64,000 bases of DNA from Parabacteroides gordonii MS-1 = DSM 23371 (GCF_000969825.1 NZ_KQ033919.1:2960509-3024508), one strand, 5' to 3'. Numbered from the stretch's first letter, positions 53,532 to 62,481 are shown. The notes: generated by a model from the sequence alone, not told the origin. Made by a program: numbers and translations.

Positions 53532-54179
53532 TTATTTAAACGGATATACATAGTCGAATTTGATGTGGCCGGATTCTTTACCGTCATCGCTTTTGTATTG
53601 TTTCATTATTATTTTTGCGTAATGTTTTCCATCAGCAGTTTTAATAATAAATACATTCTTATTGTAGTGCCATTGCATATCGCCGGTAGGAGCATCGAAC
53701 CATGCCCAAACAGGACGATCTAATACCTGAAAAGCGGTATTGGCAGAACGTTCTTCAAATTTACCCATTATTGTCATCATATCTACTTTTGTATCAGCAA
53801 TAAAACCACTGGTAGGAACAACTGTTACTTTGTCGAAAGCTGTTTCTTTAGTGTCCAGAGCACCGCCTTGGCCTTCACCGGAAGTTCCGCTGTTTGTACG
53901 TATATAGAAACGTTGGAAAGCTATGTCCCAAGTCTGGTCTTTAGCAGCATTCGCTTTATCGATTACAACACTATCACCTTTCGAGAAAGAAAAATAGACC
54001 CAGTCATTAGCGGCTGTGCTATTGTTAATAAGATAGAATGATTTTGCTTCTGCCGGGATTTCCGGTTCTTCATCATCATCGCTACAAGCTACAAAACCGC
54101 TGGAAAGTAAACACAATGCAACAAGTACCATGATCTGTTTCAGACCAAATACTGCAAAATTCAATTTGTTCGTTTTCAT
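53532..54179 (-). CDS. hmuY: HmuY-family surface lipoprotein
   Basis: A 215-residue lipoprotein: signal MVLVALCLLSSGFVAC (lipid cysteine near residue 32), an acidic linker SDDDEEPEIPAE, then an HmuY domain with WVYFSFSKGDSVVIDKANA, TWDIAFQRFYIRTNSGTSGEG, VWAWFDAPTGDMQWHYNKNVFII and a final HIKFDYVYPF. HmuY binds haem outside the cell and hands it to the receptor. The residue pairing that binds iron (two His in P. gingivalis, Met in several relatives) cannot be fixed by eye, but methionines lie in TIMGKF and GDMQWH, so a Met-type pocket is possible. The start at 54179 (MKTNKLN) is preferred to 54206. It lies between the receptor and chelatase genes. Confidence 0.88.
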   Translation of the reverse strand: MKTNKLNFAVFGLKQIMVLVALCLLSSGFVACSDDDEEPEIPAEAKSFYLINNSTAANDWVYFSFSKGDSVVIDKANAAKDQTWDIAFQRFYIRTNSGTSGEGQGGALDTKETAFDKVTVVPTSGFIADTKVDMMTIMGKFEERSANTAFQVLDRPVWAWFDAPTGDMQWHYNKNVFIIKTADGKHYAKIIMKQYKSDDGKESGHIKFDYVYPFK

Positions 54180-54215
54180 AAAATGATTAAAAATTATAAT
54201 GTTCATAAATCGCTA

Positions 54216-56444
54216 TCAGAATTTAAAGATGACGGAACCGAACACGCGTCGTCCCGGATCGTATGTCGTATAATTGACCGGATCGGTGTAGTTGAAGATG
54301 TTTTGTACACCGGCTGTCAGCAGTAGGTTCATATATTTATGTTTCCAGATGCTATACTGTACGGTCAGTTTCCACAAACTGTATGCATCCTGCGGACTGT
54401 CTACCATCTGCTGGATTGTTTTTCCTGTCTCAGGATCGACCACGGTCTTTTCGCGGAAGTTGATTTTCTTCGATGTCCATCGTCCGGCAATGGAAACAGA
54501 GGCTTCCCGTTTGAATACATCGAACAGGAACATCGCGTTGCAACTGAGCGAATGTTTGGTATTCCCGGTCAACTGCAGGCCGGTAGCTTTGTCTTGTGCA
54601 TCTGTAAAATCGTAAGTACCTTGCAAGTTTACCCATCGGAACGGTTTGTAAGCGACAGAGATTTCCGCTCCACGGATACGGGCGTTATCTACATTTCTGT
54701 ATCGCAACTGTGCTTCTTCTGCTCCGTTAGGCAATTCTACGATAACGTTATACGATTGTATTTTATCTTTGATATCGTTCTGATAGATTTCTCCACTGAT
54801 ATTCAGTTTGCTAAATGTGTATTCGGCAGAGAAAGAGTAGTAATTCGAATGTTCGGCTTTCAAATCAGGGTTACCGATGTTGTGTGAAACGGAACCCATC
54901 TGGAAGTCGGAGAACAGCTCGGTTGCATCGGGCGCTTTGAAACCTTTGCTGTATCCGGCACGCAGACGAAGATTACCGGGTGAGTACATCACGTTGACTT
55001 TCGGTGTGTAGGCATTCCCGAAAACAGAATGGTGGGTATAACGGAAACCTCCGATGATATCGAGTTGCGGGATCACTTTCCAGTCCAGTTGTACGAACCC
55101 GTTGATGTCGTTTACCTTACGGGTTTTCATATCTTCTCCGTATTGTTTGATATTATAATCCTTATTCCAGTTGAACTCAATACCGGCTATTCCTTGCAGG
55201 TTGTCGAGCGGTGTATAAATATCCGTCAAACGTAAAGTCTGTACGTTTGAGGTAGCATTTTTACTTACTGAATCCAGCTTTTCAAAAACAGTCCGTCGGA
55301 TGTAGAAGTCTCCGTAATAGATAGCTTTCAATAAATTCTTTTCTCCCAACTGTTGTTGAAGTCCGGCACGGAATGTTTTGTTGAAGCTCTTATAATGTGT
55401 TACTTCGTTGCTTAGCTTCGGGTTTTTCTCTTCGTTGAGGAAAAAATCGGCTGCCGCATCCAGTTTGGTGTTGTTGTGTTCCCAGGCCAGCTTCTCGGAT
55501 ATTGTCATATTGGCGGACGGGTTCTGGGTATAGTTTGCCGGCGAGTCGGGTGTCAGGTCGTACCCGTCCGTCGAGTTCCGGTTGAACAATGTCTGCGAAG
55601 TGAAGTTTTTGTATTTTGTACCGAAAGCGGCATCCATCAGCAGTTCGTTGTAGCGTGAATAACGAACTTTAGCCCATCCTTCGGCCGGACGTTCCGGAGT
55701 TTTTGTTATGATGTTGATAATCATGCCGATTGCGCTGGAACCGTATAAAGCCGAAGCAGCACCTTTGACAACTTCTATCTGTTTGATGTTGGAAGTACTC
55801 AGGCGTTCGAAGTCGATCGGGCCTCCGGGGGTATTCGACAGACGTTCGCCGTCGACCAGGATCAGGATATATTTGTTTTCCAATCCCTGGATGCGGATAT
55901 TATCTCCTCGCGGGTCGCTGTTGAACTGCAATCCCGGAATGGAATATTCCAGTGCATCCATAATGTTTTCAAAATCGTTGCGTTGTAATTGGGAAGCCGG
56001 GATCAGTTTGGTAAGGACAGGGGTGTTTTTGATCGTCTTCTCTGTACGGGTACCGGTAACGACCACTTCGTTCAGGTCGAATATTCCGGCATTCATACGG
56101 ATATCCATCTGTTTTTGTGCTCCGCTGGCGTTGATCTTGATTGTCTGTTCCATGTAACCGGTCGAACGGACAAGCAGGTTATAGCTTTTTCCTTCGATCA
56201 GTTCCAGCCGGAAACGACCGTCTGCATCACAGGCGGTGCCAATCAATGTTCCCGGAACATTGATTGTGGCCATAGGTATACCTTCTCCTGTTTCGGAGTC
56301 AATGATTTTGCCGGTTAACACGCAAATGCCGGTTTGTACCTGTTCTTTCTCCGGTGTATTGGTTGGCATTTCTCCGGCAACAGCAATGGCAGGAGTAAAT
56401 GCACACACCGAAAGTAAAGACATAGCAATACCTTTCAGTCTCAT
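54216..56444 (-). CDS. TonB-dependent outer-membrane receptor (HmuR/BtuB-like)
   Basis: A 742-residue receptor with a signal peptide (GIAMSLLSVCAFTPAIAVAG), a carboxypeptidase-like domain (LTGKIIDSETGEGIPMATINVPG), the TonB box EVVVTGTRTEK, a plug with RIQGLENKYILILVDGERLS and QIEVVKGAASALYGSSAIGMIINIITK, and a 22-strand barrel ending RRVFGSVIFKF. It brings a scarce cofactor, haem or a corrinoid, through the outer membrane. The ATG at 56444 is taken because the frame's earlier GTG at 56492 precedes a much worse leader. It is the first gene of the operon; a cobalamin riboswitch sits about 97 bases upstream, favouring a corrinoid ligand, while the gene order favours haem. Confidence 0.92.
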   Translation of the reverse strand: MRLKGIAMSLLSVCAFTPAIAVAGEMPTNTPEKEQVQTGICVLTGKIIDSETGEGIPMATINVPGTLIGTACDADGRFRLELIEGKSYNLLVRSTGYMEQTIKINASGAQKQMDIRMNAGIFDLNEVVVTGTRTEKTIKNTPVLTKLIPASQLQRNDFENIMDALEYSIPGLQFNSDPRGDNIRIQGLENKYILILVDGERLSNTPGGPIDFERLSTSNIKQIEVVKGAASALYGSSAIGMIINIITKTPERPAEGWAKVRYSRYNELLMDAAFGTKYKNFTSQTLFNRNSTDGYDLTPDSPANYTQNPSANMTISEKLAWEHNNTKLDAAADFFLNEEKNPKLSNEVTHYKSFNKTFRAGLQQQLGEKNLLKAIYYGDFYIRRTVFEKLDSVSKNATSNVQTLRLTDIYTPLDNLQGIAGIEFNWNKDYNIKQYGEDMKTRKVNDINGFVQLDWKVIPQLDIIGGFRYTHHSVFGNAYTPKVNVMYSPGNLRLRAGYSKGFKAPDATELFSDFQMGSVSHNIGNPDLKAEHSNYYSFSAEYTFSKLNISGEIYQNDIKDKIQSYNVIVELPNGAEEAQLRYRNVDNARIRGAEISVAYKPFRWVNLQGTYDFTDAQDKATGLQLTGNTKHSLSCNAMFLFDVFKREASVSIAGRWTSKKINFREKTVVDPETGKTIQQMVDSPQDAYSLWKLTVQYSIWKHKYMNLLLTAGVQNIFNYTDPVNYTTYDPGRRVFGSVIFKF

Positions 56445-56540
56445 ATAAGTAAACGTATAAATAAAATGGAAGAATTCGTATTGAAATTCCACCTCGTTAA
56501 TTCCTGCTCTTTATCCCGAAAGCATGAATATAATCGACCA

Positions 56541-56716
56541 GGCAGGTTTTCTGACTTTTCCGGCTTTGCATGGCCTTCCCGACTTGTGGTCAGTGGCATG
56601 AGGTTGCAAGCATTTCCGGCACAGGCCGGAACGGAATTACAGCAACGGGCATTGTTCCGGATTTACACCGGATTCCCTCTCATCACTCGCAGAGTGCATT
56701 GTGATTCACCTTAATC
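56541..56716 (-). promoter_or_regulatory. Cobalamin riboswitch upstream of the hmu-like operon
   Basis: On the minus strand the core reads GGGAATCCGGTGTAAATCC, then GCTGTAA, GCCACTGACC, CGGGAAGG and the B12 box AGTCAGAAAACCTGCC (plus-strand 56541-56556). All are canonical AdoCbl-riboswitch elements in the right order. It precedes the receptor ATG at 56444. These RNAs normally shut off the downstream genes when B12 is plentiful. Confidence 0.95.
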
Positions 56717-56721
56717 CGGTA

Positions 56722-56729
56722 CAAAAGTA
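56722..56729 (-). promoter_or_regulatory. Promoter -7 box of the hmu-like operon
   Basis: Reads TACTTTTG on the minus strand (TAnnTTTG), immediately upstream of the riboswitch. Transcription would start near 56715, at the riboswitch edge. Confidence 0.6.
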
Positions 56730-56992
56730 GTAAAGTATTTTTGAAAATGAATGATATTTATTTGTAATTTATTTTGTGAGGCTACTATCTCCTTTTAATC
56801 TGTGAGGTTGTAGCAATGGCTTATCGAAAGGCAAGATGTTGAATGTCATAGTGATTTTAGAACGAGTGTATTTGTGTTAAATTGCTCTTCTAATGTTTGT
56901 TTTTGTGACGAGTGTCTTCGCTGTAAAGCGTGTTTTAGATAAAGTCTTGTTATATATATTAACATTTTAGTGCGTTGAATTTATTTTCAATC

Positions 56993-57027
56993 TCGTTTTA
57001 AACGAATTTCAATTTCGTTTAAAACGA
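56993..57027. repeat. 14-bp inverted repeat in an AT-rich gap
   Basis: TCGTTTTAAACGAA (56993-57006) and its exact complement (57014-57027) around a 7-base loop. The gap 56730-57551, between the divergent riboswitch promoters, holds no gene. Apart from this dyad it is long AT-rich DNA with no recognised element. Confidence 0.7.
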
Positions 57028-57551
57028 AATAAAATTTTATTGAAGCTGAGATTTTATTGTGTCATTACTGAATTTTTGTTAAATTTAAGCGTGAGTTTCT
57101 TTGTTTTTTGCTTTTTGAGATCAAATTTAGGTGTTTTATAGCAGTTTTATTTTCTGCAAGGGTTGAAAATAAGAATAAGAATGCAATGTTATAATGCCTG
57201 TGAATAGAAAATAAACATAACCTTATGGTTGTGTTTGTTGGAATAGAGAATTATACTGAATCGTTTTGAAAGAAAATGGAAACAATATGAAAATGGATAA
57301 CCCTGCCATAAGTTCATAAAAATCTGTACTCCTGTAATTCTTGTCAAATAGAACGGCTACGATGTATATAAAATATCATTTTGTCAAATGATAATGTTCA
57401 GTAACTTTTTTATTTATATATGATGCTTTTCTATATTGAGCTAAATATATTTGCAATTATATTATATGTGACGAATTAATTGTTTCTGTAAATAAATTCA
57501 TCTTATTATGAATTAAATATTCTTTTTGTATTTACTTCTTAATTATTTATT

Positions 57552-57559
57552 TATATTTG
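57552..57559 (+). promoter_or_regulatory. Promoter -7 box of the riboswitch-protease unit
   Basis: TATATTTG matches TAnnTTTG; TTTG at 57525-57528 lies 23 bases upstream, slightly far for a -33 element. Transcription would start about 57566, at the riboswitch edge. Confidence 0.5.
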
Positions 57560-57569
57560 CACAGTTGGT

Positions 57570-57738
57570 GATATGTATTCTTATTCGGAGAATCATATAA
57601 AAAGGGAATTTGGTGTAAAACCAAAACAGTGCCCGCTACTGTAACATCTGTTTAATGTGAAAGCAAGTCTACTATACCACTGTCTTTTAAAGATGGGAAG
57701 GGTGCTTTCTCGATGAAGTCAGGAAACCTGCCAAACTA
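57570..57738 (+). promoter_or_regulatory. Cobalamin riboswitch upstream of the C10 protease gene
   Basis: The core elements appear in order: GGGAATTTGGTGTAAAACC, GCCCGCTACTGTAA, CCACTGT, GGGAAGGGTGC, and the B12 box AGTCAGGAAACCTGCC at 57717-57732. It is the expected length and is followed by 150 bases of AT-rich leader before the ATG at 57890. A second helix that could hide the start was not resolved by eye. Confidence 0.93.
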
Positions 57739-57889
57739 AAAATAAAAATATTTATCCCGGGATTAGGAAAAATATGATGTAATCCTCTGAGGCAATTTCA
57801 TTTAATGTTATGAATTTGTGATAAATTTATATAGTGCCCCTGTAAAATTGTGGATTCCCAATATTAGTTTAATATTAAATATATTAGTT

Positions 57890-58990
57890 ATGAAAAAAAA
57901 ATTATTAGCCTTTTCTGTTTGTTTTATTTCGTTATTTTCATGTAATAATGAAATGACAAATATTAGTAGTAGAGCGCAACTTTGTGCGTTAAGTTCATCT
58001 CCAGAAGAAATAGCGATAAAAGTTATCTCAAGTCAATATGGAAATAGTGCTTTTACAAAAAGTGTATCTTCTCAAGTAAAAAGCACTGAAACTCGTTTTT
58101 ATTCAGTAAAAGTTCCACAAGAGGTACAGATGCTATCAAATAATGATGTCGTAGCTTTAGCAAATAGAATAGAAGAAGTTCGTTCTGTTGAAGATGGATA
58201 TATAGTACTTAGGGAATATGAATATTTACCAGAAGAGATAACAGAATATTCTCCATTGTTGAAGACTCGTTGGGGACAGTATCAACCGTTTAATGGAAGT
58301 GTTAAAACTCTGTGTAGTAATACTTCAGGTCGTGCTCCTGCAGGTTGTGGTGCTATTGCAATGGGGCAAATTTGTAATTATCATAGATATCTTGGAGTAG
58401 GAACGTATAATTGGAGTATTTTAGATAATGCAGAATATACCGACACAAATTCGGAAGCGGCGAGGTTTATTTCTAATATAGGTTTAAGTATTCATATGGT
58501 TTATGGTTGTGATGGAAGTACTTCGACTACGAGTAATACAAGGGCTGCTTTTGAGACTTACGGTTATACTTGTTCATCTATCATTAACGGATTTGATATG
58601 ACAAAAGCTGCTAACGCAATTGCTATAGATAAGTGTCCTGTATTTGTAAGAGGAGGAAAATCAGGAACAGTTGGACATGCGTGGGTAATGGATGGATATA
58701 GGAAAGTTTATCAGAAAATTTATGTGACTGAATGGAGTAAATATATGGCTCATGCCATTCCGGATTTATCAGATGTAAATGATGTTGATGAAGTGTTATG
58801 GGAAAATCTTAAGTATATGCCGGGGACGAGTTTTACAACATCTCATACAATTGAATCTGTTCACTGTAATTGGGGGCAATATGGAAATTCTGATGGTTTT
58901 TGTAGTGTGGGACATTTTATTTATAATAACTCTCAAGGAGGAAAAAATGATTATAATAGTGATATGCAAATGTTCATACCTAGAAAATGA
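57890..58990 (+). CDS. C10-family (streptopain-like) cysteine protease lipoprotein
   Basis: A 366-residue exported protease. The lipobox LFSC puts the lipid cysteine at residue 18. Residues about 25-120 look like a propeptide (EEIAIKVISSQYGN), then the mature start SPLLKTRWGQYQPFN. The active-site Cys153 lies in RAPAGCGAIAMGQI, and His263 in VGHAWVMDGY. The late HCNWGQYGNSDGF segment is also a family hallmark. SpeB, interpain and the B. fragilis Bfp proteases belong here. The ATG at 57890 is chosen over 57818 because it starts the signal peptide. Codons are visibly AT-rich compared with neighbours. It is headed by a cobalamin riboswitch, which is not a known control of this family as far as I recall. 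Confidence 0.93.
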   Translation: MKKKLLAFSVCFISLFSCNNEMTNISSRAQLCALSSSPEEIAIKVISSQYGNSAFTKSVSSQVKSTETRFYSVKVPQEVQMLSNNDVVALANRIEEVRSVEDGYIVLREYEYLPEEITEYSPLLKTRWGQYQPFNGSVKTLCSNTSGRAPAGCGAIAMGQICNYHRYLGVGTYNWSILDNAEYTDTNSEAARFISNIGLSIHMVYGCDGSTSTTSNTRAAFETYGYTCSSIINGFDMTKAANAIAIDKCPVFVRGGKSGTVGHAWVMDGYRKVYQKIYVTEWSKYMAHAIPDLSDVNDVDEVLWENLKYMPGTSFTTSHTIESVHCNWGQYGNSDGFCSVGHFIYNNSQGGKNDYNSDMQMFIPRK

Positions 58991-59625
58991 TTGACATGCA
59001 CAAAGTAATTTATTTCTTTTTGATTCTAATTGTTAGTTCGTCTTGTAGAGAAAAAATCTTGGAAAATAGCCCGGGTGATTTTTCAGACACGAGCCATTAT
59101 ATTTATTCTTATGAAAATGAGATTGGATCAATTCATCTTCTGGAAAGTGACTCTTCTATTCAATTCGAACTGAAAGGAAAAACTGTTTCAAATAATTATT
59201 TACAGAGTAAAGAGTATAAAGAAATATCTACCAGATATGGAGATGATAGTTTTTCTGGGCGTATTAGTGAGAGTATGCAAATACCTATTTTGGCTAATGA
59301 TACTATTAGTTTTATTCATTTAATATGTGAAGAAAATTTTGATGTGGATCATTTGAAAGGTTCATATGTGGATGATCTTGTTCAGATTCATTATATTTCT
59401 TGTAAAGAGGTGCTGTCTTCATCATATCAGGATTTGAATGTTGAGAAACAGTATAATTTAGAAATATTTAATGAAATGTCTGAAAAATATCTGATAGCGA
59501 ACATCATTAATTTAGTATTCACTTCAGCTCCTAATGAAGCTGGTAGTTACAAATTTAATCTTCAATGTATGAACACTAGAGGAAAAATGTGGCAAAAAAC
59601 AGTATCGTTTGAATTTAAGCGGTGA
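58987..59625 (+). CDS. Small lipoprotein coupled to the C10 protease (possible inhibitor or partner)
   Basis: 212 residues with a lipoprotein signal (VIYFFLILIVSSSC, lipid cysteine at about residue 20). The mature part has alternating beta-like segments (EIGSIHLLESDSSIQFELKG, AGSYKFNLQCMNTRGKMWQKTVSFEFKR) and no recognised motif. Its ATG overlaps the protease stop (ATGA at 58987-58990), so translation is coupled; a second ATG at 58996 is possible. In B. fragilis and B. thetaiotaomicron, C10 protease genes are linked to staphostatin-like inhibitors, which suggests this role, but the sequence relation is unproved. Base composition is AT-rich like the protease. It is closed by the hairpin at 59632-59667. 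Confidence 0.65.
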   Translation: MIDMHKVIYFFLILIVSSSCREKILENSPGDFSDTSHYIYSYENEIGSIHLLESDSSIQFELKGKTVSNNYLQSKEYKEISTRYGDDSFSGRISESMQIPILANDTISFIHLICEENFDVDHLKGSYVDDLVQIHYISCKEVLSSSYQDLNVEKQYNLEIFNEMSEKYLIANIINLVFTSAPNEAGSYKFNLQCMNTRGKMWQKTVSFEFKR

Positions 59626-59631
59626 ACAAAA

Positions 59632-59667
59632 TTATAATAGGGAGGATCTTTTGACTCCCTATTATAA
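59632..59667. terminator. Hairpin closing the protease-lipoprotein unit
   Basis: TTATAATAGGGAG (59632-59644) pairs perfectly with 59655-59667 around a 10-base loop. It is flanked by A-rich DNA on the left, which gives a U-run on the minus strand where nrdG ends 50 bases away. Confidence 0.65.
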
Positions 59668-59718
59668 ATATTGTATGTTAAACTATGTATTTCAATAAAG
59701 GATTATGAGATTGTTTTT

Positions 59719-60219
59719 TTAGATATATGGGTTATAATTATAGAAAATAACTTTCTTCTCTTTTAAAGACGCTTTCACATCGATCAGCCGCTGATTGGTG
59801 CTGCCGCGAAACAATAGACTTTCGTCATGGAGAGCCTGTTTGAATTTGCCGTCGACCAGGACGTCTACATATTGGAGTAATGCTGCTTGTTTGGGATTCT
59901 CCAGTAGTTTCTCGAATTTGTATCCGGTATAGCACCAGATGTTCTTCCGGCTTTTCTCTTTGATGGCGCGCGCCAGCTTGGTGAACTCTTCCGGCTGGTA
60001 CATCGGGTCGCCGCCGCTGAAGGTTACATCGGCGAAATCATCGGCCAGCACCTTTTCCAATATTTCTTCGGTAGGAACGGGGCGGCCTTTGTTGATATCC
60101 CACGATTCCGGATTATGACAGCCCGGGCATTGGTTCGGGCAGCCGGCAGCGTAGATGGCAGTCCGGAAGCCGGGGCCATCTACGGTTGTATCTTCTATAA
60201 TATCGATAATAGATAACAT
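59719..60219 (-). CDS. nrdG: Anaerobic ribonucleotide reductase activase
   Basis: A 166-residue radical-SAM protein that creates the glycyl radical on NrdD using S-adenosylmethionine and an iron-sulfur cluster. The cluster ligands are Cys27, Cys31 and Cys34 in AAGCPNQCPGCHNPESW. The SAM-binding VTFSGGDPMYQPEEFTKL and WCYTGYKFEKLL follow. It is downstream of nrdD by 16 bases and co-transcribed with it. Size is typical for NrdG, and its activity is oxygen-sensitive, matching an anaerobic gut lifestyle. Confidence 0.95.
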   Translation of the reverse strand: MLSIIDIIEDTTVDGPGFRTAIYAAGCPNQCPGCHNPESWDINKGRPVPTEEILEKVLADDFADVTFSGGDPMYQPEEFTKLARAIKEKSRKNIWCYTGYKFEKLLENPKQAALLQYVDVLVDGKFKQALHDESLLFRGSTNQRLIDVKASLKEKKVIFYNYNPYI

Positions 60220-60235
60220 AGTTGTTGACTGTTAA

Positions 60236-62443
60236 TCAATTATGAATAATACGATCGTTCAATTCGGATAACTTGGCATTGTTCCAGCGATCGGTCGTAC
60301 CTACCAGATAGCCGGTGATGCGTTGCAGTTTATCCAGGTGCTGGCTGCCGCATTTCGGGCAGGTTTCCAGGTTGGCATCTGCGTTTTCGTAGCCGCAATC
60401 CAGGCAACGGTTGCGGTTATGGTTTACCGAGCCGTAACCGATATTGTATTTATCCATCATATCGACCACTTTCATGATCACTTCCGGATTATGGGTCGCA
60501 TCGCCGTCAATTTCGACATAGAAAATATGACCGCCACCGGTCAAAGCGTGGTAAGGCGCTTCGATTTCTGCCTTATGGCGGGCGCTGCATTTGTAATATA
60601 CCGGAACATGGTTGGAGTTCGTATAATAATCGCGGTCGCAGATACCGGGCAGCGGGCCGAATTTCTTACGGTCTCTTCCTGTGAACTTGCCGGAAAGACC
60701 TTCTGCCGGAGTTGCCAGCACGCTGTAGTTATGCTGATACTGTTCCGAAAACTTATTTACGCGGTCGCGCATATAAGTCACGATCTTTATACCTAATTCC
60801 TGTGAGTCTGCATCTTCACCATGATGTTTACCGGTAAGGGCGACCAGGCATTCTGCCAACCCGATAAATCCGATACCCAATGTACCCTGGTTGATGACCG
60901 AAGCGATCGTGTCTGTCGGTTTCAGCTTTTCGCTACCCAGCCAGAGTGAAGACATGAGCAGCGGGAACTGTTTTGCATACGCCGTTTTCTGGAACTCCAT
61001 ACGTTCGTGCAACTGGCGGGCTGTAATCTCCAGCATTTCATCCAGTTTGGCAAAGAAACGGGCAATACGTACCTCTTTATCTTCAATATCCATACATTCG
61101 ATAGCCAGGCGTACGATGTTGATCGTAGAGAAAGACAGGTTTCCGCGACCGATAGATGTTTTCGGCCCGAAACGGTTCTCGAATACACGCGTGCGGCATC
61201 CCATCGTTGCCACTTCGTACATATAACGCTGCGGATCGTCGGCTTTCCAATCCTCATGCTGGTTGAAAGTTGCATCCAGGTTCAGGAAGTTCGGGAAAAA
61301 GCGGCGTGCCGATACTTTACAGGATAATACATACAGGTCGTAGTTCCTGTCTTCCGGCAGATAGCTTACGCCCCGTTTCTTTTTCCATATCTGGATCGGG
61401 AAGATAGCCGTTTCGCCGTTACCGACACCCCGGTAGGTACTTTTCAATATTTCGCGGATGATGCAACGACCTTCCGCCGAAGTATCTGTACCGTAGTTGA
61501 TGGAACTGAATACCACCTGGTTGCCACCACGTGAGTGAATAGTATTCATATTATGGATAAAAGCTTCCATCGACTGGTGGACGCGGCTGGCTGTTTTATT
61601 GATCGCATGTTGTATGATCCGTTGGTCGCCTGTCAGGCCATCCAGCGGGCTGTTCACATAGTCGTCTACTTCTACCTGGTAGAGATGTGAATAATCGGCT
61701 CCGTTCAATTCTTCAAGCGTTTTTATCTCTTCGATAAAGCTGTTGCGCACGTAAGGAGCCAGATAAAAGTCGAAAGCCGGGATCGCTTGTCCACCGTGCA
61801 TTTCGTTCTGAGCAGTTTCCAGTGAGATACATCCCAGTATGCTGGCCGTTTCGATACGTTTTGCCGGGCGCGATTCGCCATGTCCGGCAGAGAAACCGTA
61901 TTTTAGAATGCGATCCAGCGGATGCTGTACACAGGTCAGGCTCTTGGTCGGGTAATAATCCTTATCATGGATATGGAGGTAATTGTTGGAAATGGCTTCC
62001 TTCACCTCTTCGCTTAACAGATAGTCATCGACAAACGGTTTGGTTGTCTCGCTGGAGAACTTCATCATCATACCCGCGGGCGTGTCTGCATTCATATTGG
62101 CATTCTCGCGGGTGATATCATTCGATTTGATATTGATAATTTCCAGGAACATGTCGCGCGTTTTTGCTTTACGGGCAACGCTACGCTGATTGCGGTAGGC
62201 AATATATTTTTGTGCTACGTCTTTACGGCTACTGTTCATCAGTTCCAGTTCGACTGCATCCTGAATCGCTTCCACCGTCATTTGTGGTTCCCCTTTGAAT
62301 GAAATATGGTCGACGATCTGGCGAATTAGCTGCAAATCGTCTCCTATTTCTGTGTGTAGCATGGCTTTTCTGATTGCCGTCACGATTTTCTCCTCATTAA
62401 ATCCGACGATACGACCATCCCTTTTGATAACTGTCTGAATCAT
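60236..62443 (-). CDS. nrdD: Anaerobic (class III) ribonucleoside-triphosphate reductase
   Basis: A 735-residue enzyme that reduces ribonucleotides to deoxyribonucleotides without oxygen. Residues 1-95 form an ATP cone (IQTVIKRDGRIVGFNEEKIVTAIRKAM). The barrel follows with TKSLTCVQHPLDRILKYGFSAG, NQVVFSSINYG and GTLGIGFIGLAECLVALTG. The zinc site CLDCGYENADANLETCPKCG comes next, and the glycyl-radical site is in RITGYLVGTTDRW near the carboxyl end. It pairs with NrdG downstream. It does not need B12, unlike class II reductases, so its neighbourhood with B12 riboswitches is of interest, though it has no riboswitch itself. Confidence 0.97.
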   Translation of the reverse strand: MIQTVIKRDGRIVGFNEEKIVTAIRKAMLHTEIGDDLQLIRQIVDHISFKGEPQMTVEAIQDAVELELMNSSRKDVAQKYIAYRNQRSVARKAKTRDMFLEIINIKSNDITRENANMNADTPAGMMMKFSSETTKPFVDDYLLSEEVKEAISNNYLHIHDKDYYPTKSLTCVQHPLDRILKYGFSAGHGESRPAKRIETASILGCISLETAQNEMHGGQAIPAFDFYLAPYVRNSFIEEIKTLEELNGADYSHLYQVEVDDYVNSPLDGLTGDQRIIQHAINKTASRVHQSMEAFIHNMNTIHSRGGNQVVFSSINYGTDTSAEGRCIIREILKSTYRGVGNGETAIFPIQIWKKKRGVSYLPEDRNYDLYVLSCKVSARRFFPNFLNLDATFNQHEDWKADDPQRYMYEVATMGCRTRVFENRFGPKTSIGRGNLSFSTINIVRLAIECMDIEDKEVRIARFFAKLDEMLEITARQLHERMEFQKTAYAKQFPLLMSSLWLGSEKLKPTDTIASVINQGTLGIGFIGLAECLVALTGKHHGEDADSQELGIKIVTYMRDRVNKFSEQYQHNYSVLATPAEGLSGKFTGRDRKKFGPLPGICDRDYYTNSNHVPVYYKCSARHKAEIEAPYHALTGGGHIFYVEIDGDATHNPEVIMKVVDMMDKYNIGYGSVNHNRNRCLDCGYENADANLETCPKCGSQHLDKLQRITGYLVGTTDRWNNAKLSELNDRIIHN

Positions 62444-62481
62444 GATAATTGTATTGGTATATTACGTTGTTTTTGTACTTG

